Assembly: GCA_024694055.1 (NCBI GenBank)
Contig: JAILKC010000003.1
Location: 1-38,489 of the forward strand
Reading direction: 5' to 3'
DNA from: Lachnospiraceae bacterium
GTDB lineage: Bacteria > Bacillota > Clostridia > Lachnospirales > Lachnospiraceae
Length of the DNA stretch: 38,489 nt
A program made the translations under genes and the position numbers. Shown here one piece after another: positions 1 to 7,130 of the stretch (its first letter is position 1; the number at the start of each line of letters is the position of its first letter). A model generated the notes under the pieces. That model had not been told where the DNA came from. It was given only the letters and a program-made list of their open reading frames with translations, and ran no database searches.

Positions 1-847
1 GTGGGTAAAGGATAATGCATCCGATCCCGATATTGCAAAGAGTGCAGAGAAGGCCAAGAAGGCATATGCAGGTACAGAGCTTCAGGGTAAGACACTCGGT
101 ATCATAGGTCTTGGCGCGATAGGCGGTAAGGTTGCCAATGCTGCAACAAGCCTTGGTATGACAGTGCTTGGATATGATTCTTATCTGTCTGTAGATGCAG
201 CCTGGAACATAAGCCGTGCCGTAAAGCATGTGGGCAATGTAGATGATATCTATGCAGAGTGTGACTTTATCACGATCCATGTACCGCTTCATGACAGCAC
301 TAAGAATTATATCGATAAAGAAGCGATCGCTAAGATGAAGGACGGCGTGATCATCTTAAACTTTGCAAGAGACCTTCTGTGCAATGAGAAGGATATCTTG
401 GACGGCATCAAGTCAGGCAAGATCCGTAAGTATGTATCAGACTTCCCGAATGCTACGACTGCAGGTCAGGAAGGATGTATCGTGATCCCTCACCTTGGTG
501 CTTCTACGGAAGAGTCAGAAGATAACTGTGCGGTTATGGCGGTTAAGGAGATGAGAGATTACCTTGAAAACGGTAATATCAAAAACTCTGTAAACTATCT
601 CAACTGTGATATGGGTATCTGCGAGCAGGCAGGTCGTATAGCCGTTATCCATAAGAATATCGCCAATATGATCGCAAGCTTTACAGGAGTGTTCGGTGAG
701 ATGGGTATCAATATCTCTGATATGACCAATAAGTCAAAGGGTGACTACGCTTATACGATGCTCGATATCGAGACACCTTCAAGCGATGAGATTGTTAAGA
801 AACTTGAGGCAATTGACGGTGTTATACGCGTAAGAGTCGTTAAATAA
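1..847 (+). CDS. serA: D-3-phosphoglycerate dehydrogenase, 3' part (5' end outside window)
   Basis: This is the C-terminal 281 residues of an NAD-dependent 2-hydroxyacid dehydrogenase, open in frame from base 2 to the stop at 845-847. The Rossmann motif GLGAIG is encoded at about 110-127. It is followed by the active-site Arg in NFARDLL and the catalytic His in PHLGAST. The last ~75 residues (from about base 640) look like an ACT domain, the usual L-serine-binding feedback module of SerA. The enzyme oxidises 3-phosphoglycerate to 3-phosphohydroxypyruvate, the first step of serine synthesis. The N-terminal substrate domain and the start lie upstream. A DUF1015 gene, a frequent neighbour of serA in clostridia, lies 2.5 kb downstream, so the usual cluster seems to be interrupted by an islet. 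The identification is secure. Confidence 0.96.
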   Translation, partial: WVKDNASDPDIAKSAEKAKKAYAGTELQGKTLGIIGLGAIGGKVANAATSLGMTVLGYDSYLSVDAAWNISRAVKHVGNVDDIYAECDFITIHVPLHDSTKNYIDKEAIAKMKDGVIILNFARDLLCNEKDILDGIKSGKIRKYVSDFPNATTAGQEGCIVIPHLGASTEESEDNCAVMAVKEMRDYLENGNIKNSVNYLNCDMGICEQAGRIAVIHKNIANMIASFTGVFGEMGINISDMTNKSKGDYAYTMLDIETPSSDEIVKKLEAIDGVIRVRVVK

Positions 848-872
848 CGAATGACCAATATACAGTAAGAAT

Positions 873-1012
873 ATGTGGCATGTAAACATAATTCAACGTA
901 GCGGCGCTTCCGCTCCGTTCCAGGCGTAGCGGTACGTAAGTCAGCAAAATACGCTGACTAAGTACCGACGCCTTCCAAGGCGCTACTAACGAATTATGTT
1001 TGCATGCCACAT
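873..1012. repeat. 140-nt imperfect palindrome / giant hairpin between convergent genes
   Basis: The outer arms are near-perfect inverted repeats: 873-894 begins ATGTGGCATG and 991-1012 ends GCATGCCACAT, with one G-U type mismatch. Inside are further paired blocks: GTAGCG (899-904) with CGCTAC (981-986), GGCGT (923-927) with ACGCC (968-972), GTAC (932-935) with GTAC (962-965), and AGTCAGC (939-945) with GCTGACT (953-959), leaving a short loop near 946-952. It lies between serA (+) and a convergent small gene (-), so it could stop transcription from both sides. It is much longer than an ordinary terminator and resembles a MITE or intergenic palindromic repeat. No transposase lies nearby. Which class it belongs to cannot be told from one copy. 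Confidence 0.8.
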
Positions 1013-1057
1013 TTATATTTTTGTCTATAATTGATACATTTATATATCTAAGAGCGA

Positions 1058-1315
1058 CTATACAGTTGACATTATATCGCCGAAGTCGTCCTTCATCTTT
1101 TGCTCATATTCGAGGGCGTTCTCTGTGGCAAGATCCATGTATTTGATGAATATGTCCTCGACGGGCATTCCTTTTTCCATGGCCAGTTCCTGCAGGATGG
1201 GCCTTAACTTCTCGATCTGCTCGGATACCCTGACCTTCTCGGGATCAACATCCGGCATCACTTTATCTGCATATTCCATTATCTTATTAAGCATTTCTCT
1301 GTCTTCTTTAGTCAT
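1058..1315 (-). CDS. Small acidic hypothetical protein (85 aa)
   Basis: I do not recognise a family. The 85-residue product is hydrophilic and probably mostly helical, with many Glu, Asp, Lys and Met. It has no signal peptide, no membrane segment and no cysteine. The ATG at 1313-1315 has a good ribosome site on the minus strand (GGAGGC, at 1321-1326) at suitable spacing, which supports real translation and this start. It is the only convincing minus-strand gene in the window and converges with serA across the 140-nt palindrome. A plus-strand reading frame over the same bases lacks comparable initiation signals. Existence is likely; function is unknown. Confidence 0.7.
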   Translation of the reverse strand: MTKEDREMLNKIMEYADKVMPDVDPEKVRVSEQIEKLRPILQELAMEKGMPVEDIFIKYMDLATENALEYEQKMKDDFGDIMSTV

Positions 1316-1455
1316 AATCTGCCTCCGATCTATTTGTCTATAGCGATATAATACGCCTAATCAGTTTTATTTTCCATACAAACCGTATTTATTTCAACAC
1401 CCGAGATCACACGTGTAATGGTAAGGATGAAAATATTATGCTAGACTATATACGT

Positions 1456-1475
1456 AATTTTGTGAAATTTTGTGA
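1456..1475. repeat. Tandem 10-bp direct repeat
   Basis: AATTTTGTGA occurs twice back to back (1456-1465 and 1466-1475), followed by a related AATCATGAAA. It sits in the 368-bp gap between the minus-strand gene and the Nif11-like gene, about 40 bp upstream of a TATAAA (1515-1520) that could be a -10 box with a poor -35. It could be a regulator site for the downstream transcript; that is inference only. I saw nothing else definable in 1327-1455. Confidence 0.4.
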
Positions 1476-1562
1476 AATCATGAAAAAGGTGTGGCAATAC
1501 TTATGTATCTTTCGTATAAATATATATAGGAGATCACGCTTACAGATAAGGAGGTAAGATCC

Positions 1563-1616
1563 ATGAATAAAAATGGACCAATAACCCCGTCCCCAGGGTT
1601 CAATGCTAGACATTGA
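1563..1616 (+). CDS. Possible 17-codon leader peptide upstream of the Nif11-like gene
   Basis: An ATG at 1563 is preceded by a near-ideal ribosome site, AAGGAGG (1548-1554), 8 nt away. The reading frame encodes MNKNGPITPSPGFNARH and stops with TGA at 1614-1616. The stop lies in the 3' arm of a hairpin that is followed by five T residues. This is the geometry of a translated leader controlling an attenuator. Alternatively the stretch around 1574-1630 is a REP-like intergenic palindrome and the short ORF is fortuitous. The strong ribosome site is the main argument for translation. Confidence 0.4.
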   Translation: MNKNGPITPSPGFNARH

Positions 1617-1625
1617 ATTCTTTTT
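1596..1625 (+). terminator. Terminator- or attenuator-like hairpin upstream of the Nif11-like gene
   Basis: TTCAATG (1599-1605) pairs with CATTGAA (1611-1617) around the loop CTAGA. G-U and G-C pairs extend it to 1596/1620, and TTTTT follows at 1621-1625, then GGGG (1626-1629). The stem is AT-rich, so termination may be weak or conditional. CCCC runs upstream (1584-1587 and 1591-1594) can pair with the GGGG and give an alternative fold. Confidence 0.5.
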
Positions 1626-1683
1626 GGGGTAGTGTCGCATATATTATCAGAATACGTAAATATATTGTAAGGAGGGGATTGCA

Positions 1684-2067
1684 ATGAATGATAATGAAAT
1701 AAAGACTAAAGAACTTAATGATGCGATTAAGGAAATGTGGGACAGCCTAACCGACGAGCAGAAGGAAAAGGCCAAAGAATGTAAGAGCATGGATGAGCTG
1801 ATGCTTCTGGCAGGCAGGTACGGAATAGAACTCCCGGACGAAGTGCTTGTGACAGCTGCTGGAGGCAACACTAACATGTTTTATAAAACTGTTAAATGTC
1901 CGTATTGTGCTTGCGGTGTTTCAGCCGAAGTGATCGGAGATGGTTCCGGCAAATGTGTAGCAACATGCTTGTGTGGTAAAAAGTTTAGCTTCTTAAACGG
2001 TGTATATTATGATGAGAATGGAAGAATGATCGAGCCTTCGGATGTAAAAAAAGGATTATTTTGCTAA
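1684..2067 (+). CDS. Orphan Nif11-like leader protein with cysteine-rich C-terminus (possible RiPP precursor)
   Basis: The 127-residue product has two parts. Residues 1-61 are acidic and helical and end in LPDEVLVTAAGG, with an upstream KSMDELMLLAGRYGIEL stretch. This is the pattern of Nif11-type/double-glycine leaders used by some ribosomally made peptides, with the expected cut after Gly60-Gly61. Residues 62-127 hold seven cysteines: C72, C75 and C77 (CPYCACG), C91, C95 and C97 (CVATCLCG), and the C-terminal C127. The CPYC...CLCGKKF spacing could equally be a small zinc ribbon. No lanthionine synthetase, radical SAM enzyme, YcaO or peptidase-transporter is nearby, so it is an orphan. Translation is supported by AAGGAGGGG just upstream of the ATG. 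The leader-like part is fairly clear; the fate of the Cys-rich part is open. Confidence 0.75.
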   Translation: MNDNEIKTKELNDAIKEMWDSLTDEQKEKAKECKSMDELMLLAGRYGIELPDEVLVTAAGGNTNMFYKTVKCPYCACGVSAEVIGDGSGKCVATCLCGKKFSFLNGVYYDENGRMIEPSDVKKGLFC

Positions 2068-2134
2068 ACCGGATCGTAATATCGGGCAGTGATGATTCGG
2101 ACATTGGACCAAAAGGTTTGGACAAAAATATATG

Positions 2135-2177
2135 GAGCATATATCGCCTTTTAAGAAGGCATATATGCTCTTTTTTT
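2135..2177 (+). terminator. Rho-independent terminator after the Nif11-like gene
   Basis: GAGCATATAT (2135-2144) pairs with ATATATGCTC (2161-2170). An inner CCTT/AAGG pairing closes the loop, and seven T residues follow (2171-2177). The end of the T-run forms the first bases of the trpS -35 box. Confidence 0.88.
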
Positions 2178-2204
2178 GACGCATATGTCGGGGTGTGGTA
2201 TCAT
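2176..2204 (+). promoter_or_regulatory. Promoter for trpS (TTGACG-N17-TATCAT)
   Basis: TTGACG at 2176-2181 and TATCAT at 2199-2204 are separated by exactly 17 bp, a good vegetative-sigma promoter about 50 bp before the GTG start of trpS. The -35 overlaps the T-run of the preceding terminator, so the two transcription units abut directly. No T-box fits in this short leader. Confidence 0.75.
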
Positions 2205-2254
2205 AGGGAGAAAAGAAAAAACAGGGCTAATAAGGCTTACTATGGAGGGATATT

Positions 2255-3310
2255 GTGAATACGGGAAATGAAAGCGCTAATGCAGGTAACGGTATGAGCG
2301 CAGATAATGCAAATGTTGAAAAGAAAGTTATGCTGTCGGGCATACAGCCAAGCGGTGATCTGCACCTTGGCAATTATTTGGGAGCGATCAAGAACTGGGC
2401 CGACAGGGTGAATGAATATGAGTGCTATTACTTTATGGCAGATCTGCATACCATTACGGTAAGGCAGGATCCCAAGGAACTCAGAAGACGTTCCGTAGAG
2501 ATGCTTGCGCTTTATATAGCTTGCGGACTTGATCCTGAGAAGAATACACTCTTTTTACAGTCTCATGTACCGGCTCATGCACAGCTTGGATGGGTGCTTG
2601 ACTGCTATACCATGTTCGGCGAACTGTCCCGTATGACACAGTTTAAGGATAAATCCGAGAAGCATAAGGATAATATCAATGCCGGTCTTTTTACATATCC
2701 GTCCCTTATGGCTGCGGATATATTGCTGTATCAGCCCCATTATGTACCGGTCGGTGAGGATCAGAAGCAGCATGTGGAGCTTACGAGAGATCTGGCTATC
2801 AGATTTAACAATATATACGGTGATGTGTTCAGAGTTCCGGAACCGTACATCAGCAAGGTGGGAGCACGTATATACAGTCTTACGACTCCGGGATCGAAGA
2901 TGAGTAAGTCTGATCCTAACGGCTGTGTATTCCTTATGGATGAGCCGGATGTGATCATGAAGAAGTTTAAACGTGCCGTGACCGATTCCGATACTGAAAA
3001 CTGTGTAAGATTTGATAAGGAGAACAAGCCGGGCGTAGCCAATCTTATGAATATCTACTCGACCATCACCGGTAAGAGTTACGATGAGATTGAACACGAA
3101 TTTGCAGGACAGGGATATGGAGTATTCAAGCCAGCTGTCGGCGAAGCCGTAGTGGATACGCTTGCACCGATAAGAGAAGAGGCTAAGCGCCTAATCGCAG
3201 ATAAGTCATACCTTGAGAATGTATACAGACAGGGCGCCGAGAAAGCATCATATATTGCGAACAAGACACTTCGTAAGGTATATAAGAAGGTTGGATTTTA
3301 TCAGATTTAA
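2255..3310 (+). CDS. trpS: Tryptophanyl-tRNA synthetase
   Basis: This class I aminoacyl-tRNA synthetase charges tRNA-Trp with tryptophan using ATP in the cytosol. The 351-residue protein has the HIGH-type motif in SGDLHLGNYLGA (HLGN about 37-40) and a perfect KMSKS at about 215-219. Other TrpS hallmarks are QPSG, the MADLH segment and VGEDQKQHVELTRD. The GTG at 2255 has GGAGGG (2244-2249) in front of it. It gives a polar N-terminal extension of about 24 residues before the conserved KKVMLSGIQPSG; a start at the ATG of residue 14 is possible but has no better ribosome site. It has its own promoter and is followed 12 bp later by the DUF1015 gene. No tryptophan biosynthesis gene or T-box is seen. 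Family assignment is certain. Confidence 0.96.
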   Translation: MNTGNESANAGNGMSADNANVEKKVMLSGIQPSGDLHLGNYLGAIKNWADRVNEYECYYFMADLHTITVRQDPKELRRRSVEMLALYIACGLDPEKNTLFLQSHVPAHAQLGWVLDCYTMFGELSRMTQFKDKSEKHKDNINAGLFTYPSLMAADILLYQPHYVPVGEDQKQHVELTRDLAIRFNNIYGDVFRVPEPYISKVGARIYSLTTPGSKMSKSDPNGCVFLMDEPDVIMKKFKRAVTDSDTENCVRFDKENKPGVANLMNIYSTITGKSYDEIEHEFAGQGYGVFKPAVGEAVVDTLAPIREEAKRLIADKSYLENVYRQGAEKASYIANKTLRKVYKKVGFYQI

Positions 3311-3322
3311 TAGGAGATAGAT

Positions 3323-4549
3323 ATGGCAACAGTAAGACCGTTTATGGCATACATGCCGGCTTTGGGGCATGAAGATAAGATAGCTGCACTTCCGTATGAT
3401 GTATATAACAGAAAAGAAGCTGCAGAAGTGGTGAAGGACAATCCTGAGTCTTTTTTAAGGATCGACAGGGCCGAGACCAATTTTTCTGACGATGTTGATA
3501 CGTATGATGACAGAGTATATGACAAAGCCGATGAACTCATAAAGGAATTCATAGATAAAGGGCTTTTTGTTAAGTCTGATAAGCCTTGCTACTATGTATA
3601 TGAACTTATAATGGATGGCAGAAGCCAGACCGGATTTGTCGGATGCTCATCGGTTGCGGAATATAACAGCGGTATTATTAAGAAACACGAGAATACTCTT
3701 GCTGCAAAGGAAGCGGACAGGATCCATCATATAGACAGGACCAATATGCAGACCGGTCCGATCTTTTTGGCGTTTAAGAGTAATGCTGCAGTAGATTCGT
3801 ATCTTTCGGATGTTAAGACACGTAAGCCGTATTATGATTTTACAAGTGATGACGGCATAGGGCATCGTGTATGGATCATAGATTCCGAGGCAGAGATATG
3901 CTCTGTTTCGGACATATTTGGTAAGATGGATGCTCTCTACATAGCAGACGGTCATCATAGATGTGCTTCCGCATGCAGAGTGGGAAGTGAGAGACATACA
4001 GACGGAAAGGATAAAGAGTCGGATTATTTCTTGAGTGTACTTTTTCCTGACAGTTGCCTTAAGATCATGGATTATAACCGTGTCATAAAAGATCTTAATG
4101 GCTTAAGTGATGAGGAATTCCTTAAAAAACTTGAGGAATACTTTGATATTAAGAGCAGTGACAGTGCCGTAAGGCCCGAAAAAAAGGGTCAGTGCGGAAT
4201 GCTCATAAAGGATAAGTGGTATAAGCTTACATTTAAGAGTGAGTATATTGATGATGATCCGGTAGACGGACTGGATGTGTCACTTTTGCAGAAATATGTT
4301 CTTGACGGTATCCTTGATATAAAGGATCCCAAGACGGATAAAAGGATAGATTTTGTAGGCGGTATAAGAGGGCTTAAGGAACTTGAACGCAGATGCAGTA
4401 CTGATTGTGTGCTTGCATTTGCAATGTATCCCACGGATATCAATGAACTTATGGCAGTTGCCGATGCGGGCAGACTTATGCCTCCCAAGAGTACATGGTT
4501 TGAGCCGAAATTAAGAAGCGGGCTGTTCCTGCATTATATCGGTGAGTAG
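3323..4549 (+). CDS. DUF1015 family protein
   Basis: The 408-residue cytoplasmic protein matches the DUF1015 family from its start (ATVRPFMAYMP, then AALPYDVYNR). It keeps the family's central signatures: KKHENTLAAKEADR (about 120-133) and the His-rich ADGHHR (208-213), which looks like a metal or phosphate site. The family's biochemical role is unsettled to my knowledge. It is often encoded beside serC/serA in clostridia, suggesting a link to serine metabolism. Here it follows trpS by 12 bp, with AGGAGA before the ATG, and lies 2.5 kb from serA. Length is typical. Family membership is confident, function is not. Confidence 0.9.
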   Translation: MATVRPFMAYMPALGHEDKIAALPYDVYNRKEAAEVVKDNPESFLRIDRAETNFSDDVDTYDDRVYDKADELIKEFIDKGLFVKSDKPCYYVYELIMDGRSQTGFVGCSSVAEYNSGIIKKHENTLAAKEADRIHHIDRTNMQTGPIFLAFKSNAAVDSYLSDVKTRKPYYDFTSDDGIGHRVWIIDSEAEICSVSDIFGKMDALYIADGHHRCASACRVGSERHTDGKDKESDYFLSVLFPDSCLKIMDYNRVIKDLNGLSDEEFLKKLEEYFDIKSSDSAVRPEKKGQCGMLIKDKWYKLTFKSEYIDDDPVDGLDVSLLQKYVLDGILDIKDPKTDKRIDFVGGIRGLKELERRCSTDCVLAFAMYPTDINELMAVADAGRLMPPKSTWFEPKLRSGLFLHYIGE

Positions 4550-4575
4550 ACAGACAGATCAAGAGGGCGGTGGAT

Positions 4576-6816
4576 ATGAAGGATAAGCTGTACAAGATGA
4601 TGAATTGGCCTGAGATAGAGGCCATAGTATACGGTGAAGAGGGAATGCCCCAGACCATACTTGGAAGGCATAATGTGTCTTCTTATACTTTGTTTCAGAC
4701 TTTTCAACCCAATGCCAAATCTGTTGTGCTTGCGCTTGAGGATGACAAAAAATCCGATAAAAGCAAGGAATACACAATGGAGCTTGCAGATGAAGAGGGC
4801 TTTTATGCCATAGCGATCTTAGGCAAGGCAAAGGGGGCTTACCATTATGTTGTAACCGATATCAAGGGCAAGAGACATATAGTCAATGACCCTTATGATA
4901 AGAATATCTATGAGAATATCATCGGGATCAAAGACAGTGATGCTGATGGTTTTACCGATGGCGGGATGTATGGAGCGTACAGGATATTCGGAAGTCATGT
5001 GACTACGGTCGGTGGATATAAGGGCGTTCTTTTTAGAGTATGGGCGCCTAATGCGATAAGGGTATCAGTGGTTGGTGATTTCAATGAATGGAACGGTAAG
5101 AGCCATCCTATGATCAAAGACGAGGAGAGCGGAGTGTTCTCGCTTTTTGTTCCGGGACTTGACGGCGGCGCTGAGTACAATTACGAGTTGCACGTTAAGG
5201 GTGGAAGAATTCTTGTCAAAAAGGATCCTTATGCCAAAGCGATTGAAGACGGCAGGTCTGTTGTGATCACCGACAAGAAATATAAATGGGTCGATACTGA
5301 CTTTTACGGCAACAAGGCAGTACTGCGGGATTACAAAAAGACTCCTGTAAGCATATACGAATTTGACATTAAGGACATAATCGGAAGAGGCGGACATTTA
5401 AGTGATACGTCTGCTGATAAGCTTGTTGAAGAGCTTAAAGAAGCCGGATATACATATGTACAATGTGCTATTACAGGAGATTTCCCTTATACTACCCGTT
5501 ACGAGGTTGAATATTCTGATATACAGAAGTTTGTTGCCAAACTTCATAAGGCCGGCATAGGTCTTATCGCAGTATGGAATCCCGCTTATTTTACGTCGGG
5601 AGAGGACGGACTTGACCAATATGACGGTACGTATCTCTATGGTCATATGGATGAGAGAAAAAGATATAATCCGGCATATAATGGGTTGTATTATAACTAT
5701 GACAGACCGGAAGTCAGAGCCTATCTTTTGTCATCTGCCAGATTCTTGGTAGAAGAATTTCATGTGGATGGGTTGCATATAGACGGTCTGACCTCCATGT
5801 TATATCTTGATTACGGCAAATATGACGGTGAATGGGTGGCCAATATCTATGGCGGACATGAGAACTTGGAAGCGATTGATTTTATAAAAGCGCTTAATTC
5901 GATGCTTCATAAGTACTTCCCGCACATCATCACCACGACCAAAGAAGTGTCTGCGTTCCCTAAGGTGACTGCACCGGTGGAGGAAGACGGACTTGGCTTT
6001 GATCTTGTATGGAATAACGGCTTTATGGAAGACTATGTGAACTTTATCAAGTCTGAGGCCGGAAAAGGCAACATGCATAAGATCACAGACAATATGTCAT
6101 ATGCATATGCAGAGAACTATGTTCTTACCATATCAAAGGACGATGTGCTGATGGCCAATGATTATGATCATTTAAGAGTGGAAAATGGTGCGACCCTGTA
6201 TGATTACATTCCCGTATCGGATGAGAATAAGCCCGCGGTATCCAGAGCCACACTTGCATTTATGTGGGCGCATCCCGGTAAAAAGCTGCTTAGCAAGGGA
6301 CAGGCAACGCCGGCACAGCTTGCGGTACTTAATGGAATGTATAAGGAGTTGAGCGCATTTTACAGTCTTGACGTCAATCCTTATGGCTTTGAATGGATCA
6401 AGTCCATTGATGACGGGGACGGTGTAGTGGCATTTGTCAGAAAGGATGAATATCTTAATCATTCCATTTTTGTCGTATGTAACTTCTCCTGGAATGAATA
6501 TGCGAATTATAAGTTCGGCATGCCTTATGAAGGCAAGTATAAGATGATATTTAATTCTGAAGACAAGAAGTACGGCGGCAAAGGTACTGTCAATACCCGT
6601 TTTAAGGAGACAAAAGAAGAGTTCTATGACGGAAGAGCCAATAGCCTGACTGTTAAACTTGCGCCGATGAGTGTATGCTATTACAGTTATACGCCTTATA
6701 CAGAACAGGAGCTATTAAAGATAGCCCAGGAGAAAGTCGACAGGTTCAAGGAAAAATTGGAAAAAGAAGCCAAGGAAAAAGCGAAAGAACTTAAAGGCAA
6801 GTCTTCTTCGAAGTGA
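4576..6816 (+). CDS. Degenerate glycogen-branching-enzyme (GlgB/GH13) homologue, probably inactive or repurposed
   Basis: The 746-residue protein has the GlgB layout: an N-terminal extension, a CBM48-like domain (about 148-240, FRVWAPNAIRVSVVGDFNEW), a GH13 barrel (about 260-590) and a C-terminal beta domain. GlgB-specific stretches remain, such as MLYLDYGKYDGEWV, YGGHENLEAIDF and FPKVTAPVEEDGLGFD. Key GH13 positions differ: region I reads AVWNPAYF instead of LDWVPGHF; region II GLHIDGL keeps the nucleophile Asp but loses the Arg; TTTKEVSAFP has Lys where the AE(E/D)ST general-acid Glu should be; and ISKDDVLMAN replaces LSHDEVVHGK. The C-terminus is a charged, coiled-coil-like Lys/Glu tail. 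I chose ATG 4576 over GTG 4570 because GAGGG (4563-4567) is 8 nt from the ATG. It may be a glycogen-binding or regulatory pseudoenzyme; activity cannot be excluded. Confidence 0.85.
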   Translation: MKDKLYKMMNWPEIEAIVYGEEGMPQTILGRHNVSSYTLFQTFQPNAKSVVLALEDDKKSDKSKEYTMELADEEGFYAIAILGKAKGAYHYVVTDIKGKRHIVNDPYDKNIYENIIGIKDSDADGFTDGGMYGAYRIFGSHVTTVGGYKGVLFRVWAPNAIRVSVVGDFNEWNGKSHPMIKDEESGVFSLFVPGLDGGAEYNYELHVKGGRILVKKDPYAKAIEDGRSVVITDKKYKWVDTDFYGNKAVLRDYKKTPVSIYEFDIKDIIGRGGHLSDTSADKLVEELKEAGYTYVQCAITGDFPYTTRYEVEYSDIQKFVAKLHKAGIGLIAVWNPAYFTSGEDGLDQYDGTYLYGHMDERKRYNPAYNGLYYNYDRPEVRAYLLSSARFLVEEFHVDGLHIDGLTSMLYLDYGKYDGEWVANIYGGHENLEAIDFIKALNSMLHKYFPHIITTTKEVSAFPKVTAPVEEDGLGFDLVWNNGFMEDYVNFIKSEAGKGNMHKITDNMSYAYAENYVLTISKDDVLMANDYDHLRVENGATLYDYIPVSDENKPAVSRATLAFMWAHPGKKLLSKGQATPAQLAVLNGMYKELSAFYSLDVNPYGFEWIKSIDDGDGVVAFVRKDEYLNHSIFVVCNFSWNEYANYKFGMPYEGKYKMIFNSEDKKYGGKGTVNTRFKETKEEFYDGRANSLTVKLAPMSVCYYSYTPYTEQELLKIAQEKVDRFKEKLEKEAKEKAKELKGKSSSK

Positions 6817-6849
6817 TGATGTGATACTCCGGTAAAAAATATAATGATC

Positions 6850-6898
6850 GCCCTGTTAAAAAAATGGAGAAAATCATACTTGTCTTAAAGGGCTTTTT
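6850..6898 (+). terminator. Possible terminator after the GlgB-like gene
   Basis: GCCCT (6850-6854) plus TTAA (6856-6859) can pair with TTAA (6885-6888) plus AGGGC (6889-6893) across a one-base bulge and a loop of about 25 nt, followed by TTTTT (6894-6898). The loop is large, so efficiency is doubtful. The structure overlaps the tRNA promoter. Confidence 0.4.
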
Positions 6899-6908
6899 GG
6901 ATTATAAT
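6880..6908 (+). promoter_or_regulatory. Promoter for tRNA-Thr (TTGTCT-N17-TATAAT)
   Basis: TTGTCT (6880-6885) and a perfect TATAAT (6903-6908) are spaced by 17 bp. Transcription would start about 25 nt before the mature 5' end of the tRNA. Confidence 0.8.
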
Positions 6909-6938
6909 TCTTAGCGTGTCCGTTTAAAGGATGCGTGT

Positions 6939-7011
6939 GCCGATGTAGCTCAGTCGGTAGAGCACTTCACTCGTAATGAAGGGGTCATGAGTTCGAGTCT
7001 CACCATCGGCT
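6939..7011 (+). tRNA. tRNA-Thr, anticodon CGT
   Basis: A full cloverleaf is visible. The acceptor stem is GCCGATG (6939-6945) with CATCGGC (7004-7010), 7 pairs. The D-arm is GCTCAGTCGGTAGAGC. The anticodon stem is CTTCA/TGAAG (6965-6969/6977-6981) with loop CTCGTAA, anticodon CGT at 6972-6974, reading ACG. The T-loop is TTCGAGT (6992-6998). The outermost T-stem pair is A-C. The CCA end is not encoded, so it must be added after transcription. It is flanked by its own promoter and terminator. Confidence 0.96.
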
Positions 7012-7026
7012 TGCACAAGTTTACGT

Positions 7027-7060
7027 AACTCGGAAATATCAGATATTTCCGAGTTTTTTT
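7027..7060 (+). terminator. Rho-independent terminator after tRNA-Thr
   Basis: AACTCGGAAATAT (7027-7039) pairs with ATATTTCCGAGTT (7042-7054) around a CA-centred loop, and the T-run continues to 7060. It is a strong intrinsic terminator directly downstream of the tRNA. Confidence 0.92.
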
Positions 7061-7061
7061 C

Positions 7062-7090
7062 TTGTGTGAGATGTTGTTATATGATATTAT
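7062..7090 (+). promoter_or_regulatory. Probable promoter for argH (TTGTGT-N17-TATTAT)
   Basis: TTGTGT (7062-7067) and TATTAT (7085-7090) are 17 bp apart, starting right after the tRNA terminator and about 40 bp before the argH start. The -35 match is moderate. Confidence 0.55.
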
Positions 7091-7130
7091 CAATTTTAGA
7101 TTTAATTTGCGAAGAAGATGGAGGTGTGCC

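Noticed and set aside
1125-1343. Plus-strand frame over the small minus-strand gene
   Set aside because: The minus-strand frame has a proper GGAGG ribosome site; the plus-strand product is a hydrophobic Ser/Met/Leu-rich shadow.
1446-1684. Minus-strand frames of 64 and 68 codons upstream of the Nif11-like gene
   Set aside because: They overlap the hairpin and strong plus-strand ribosome sites and show no initiation signal.
2178-2254. T-box or tryptophan attenuator ahead of trpS
   Set aside because: The leader from the predicted start to the GTG is only about 45 nt, with no specifier loop or antiterminator.
2061-2258. 65-codon plus-strand frame after the Nif11-like gene
   Set aside because: It runs through the terminator and the trpS promoter and has no ribosome site or recognisable product.
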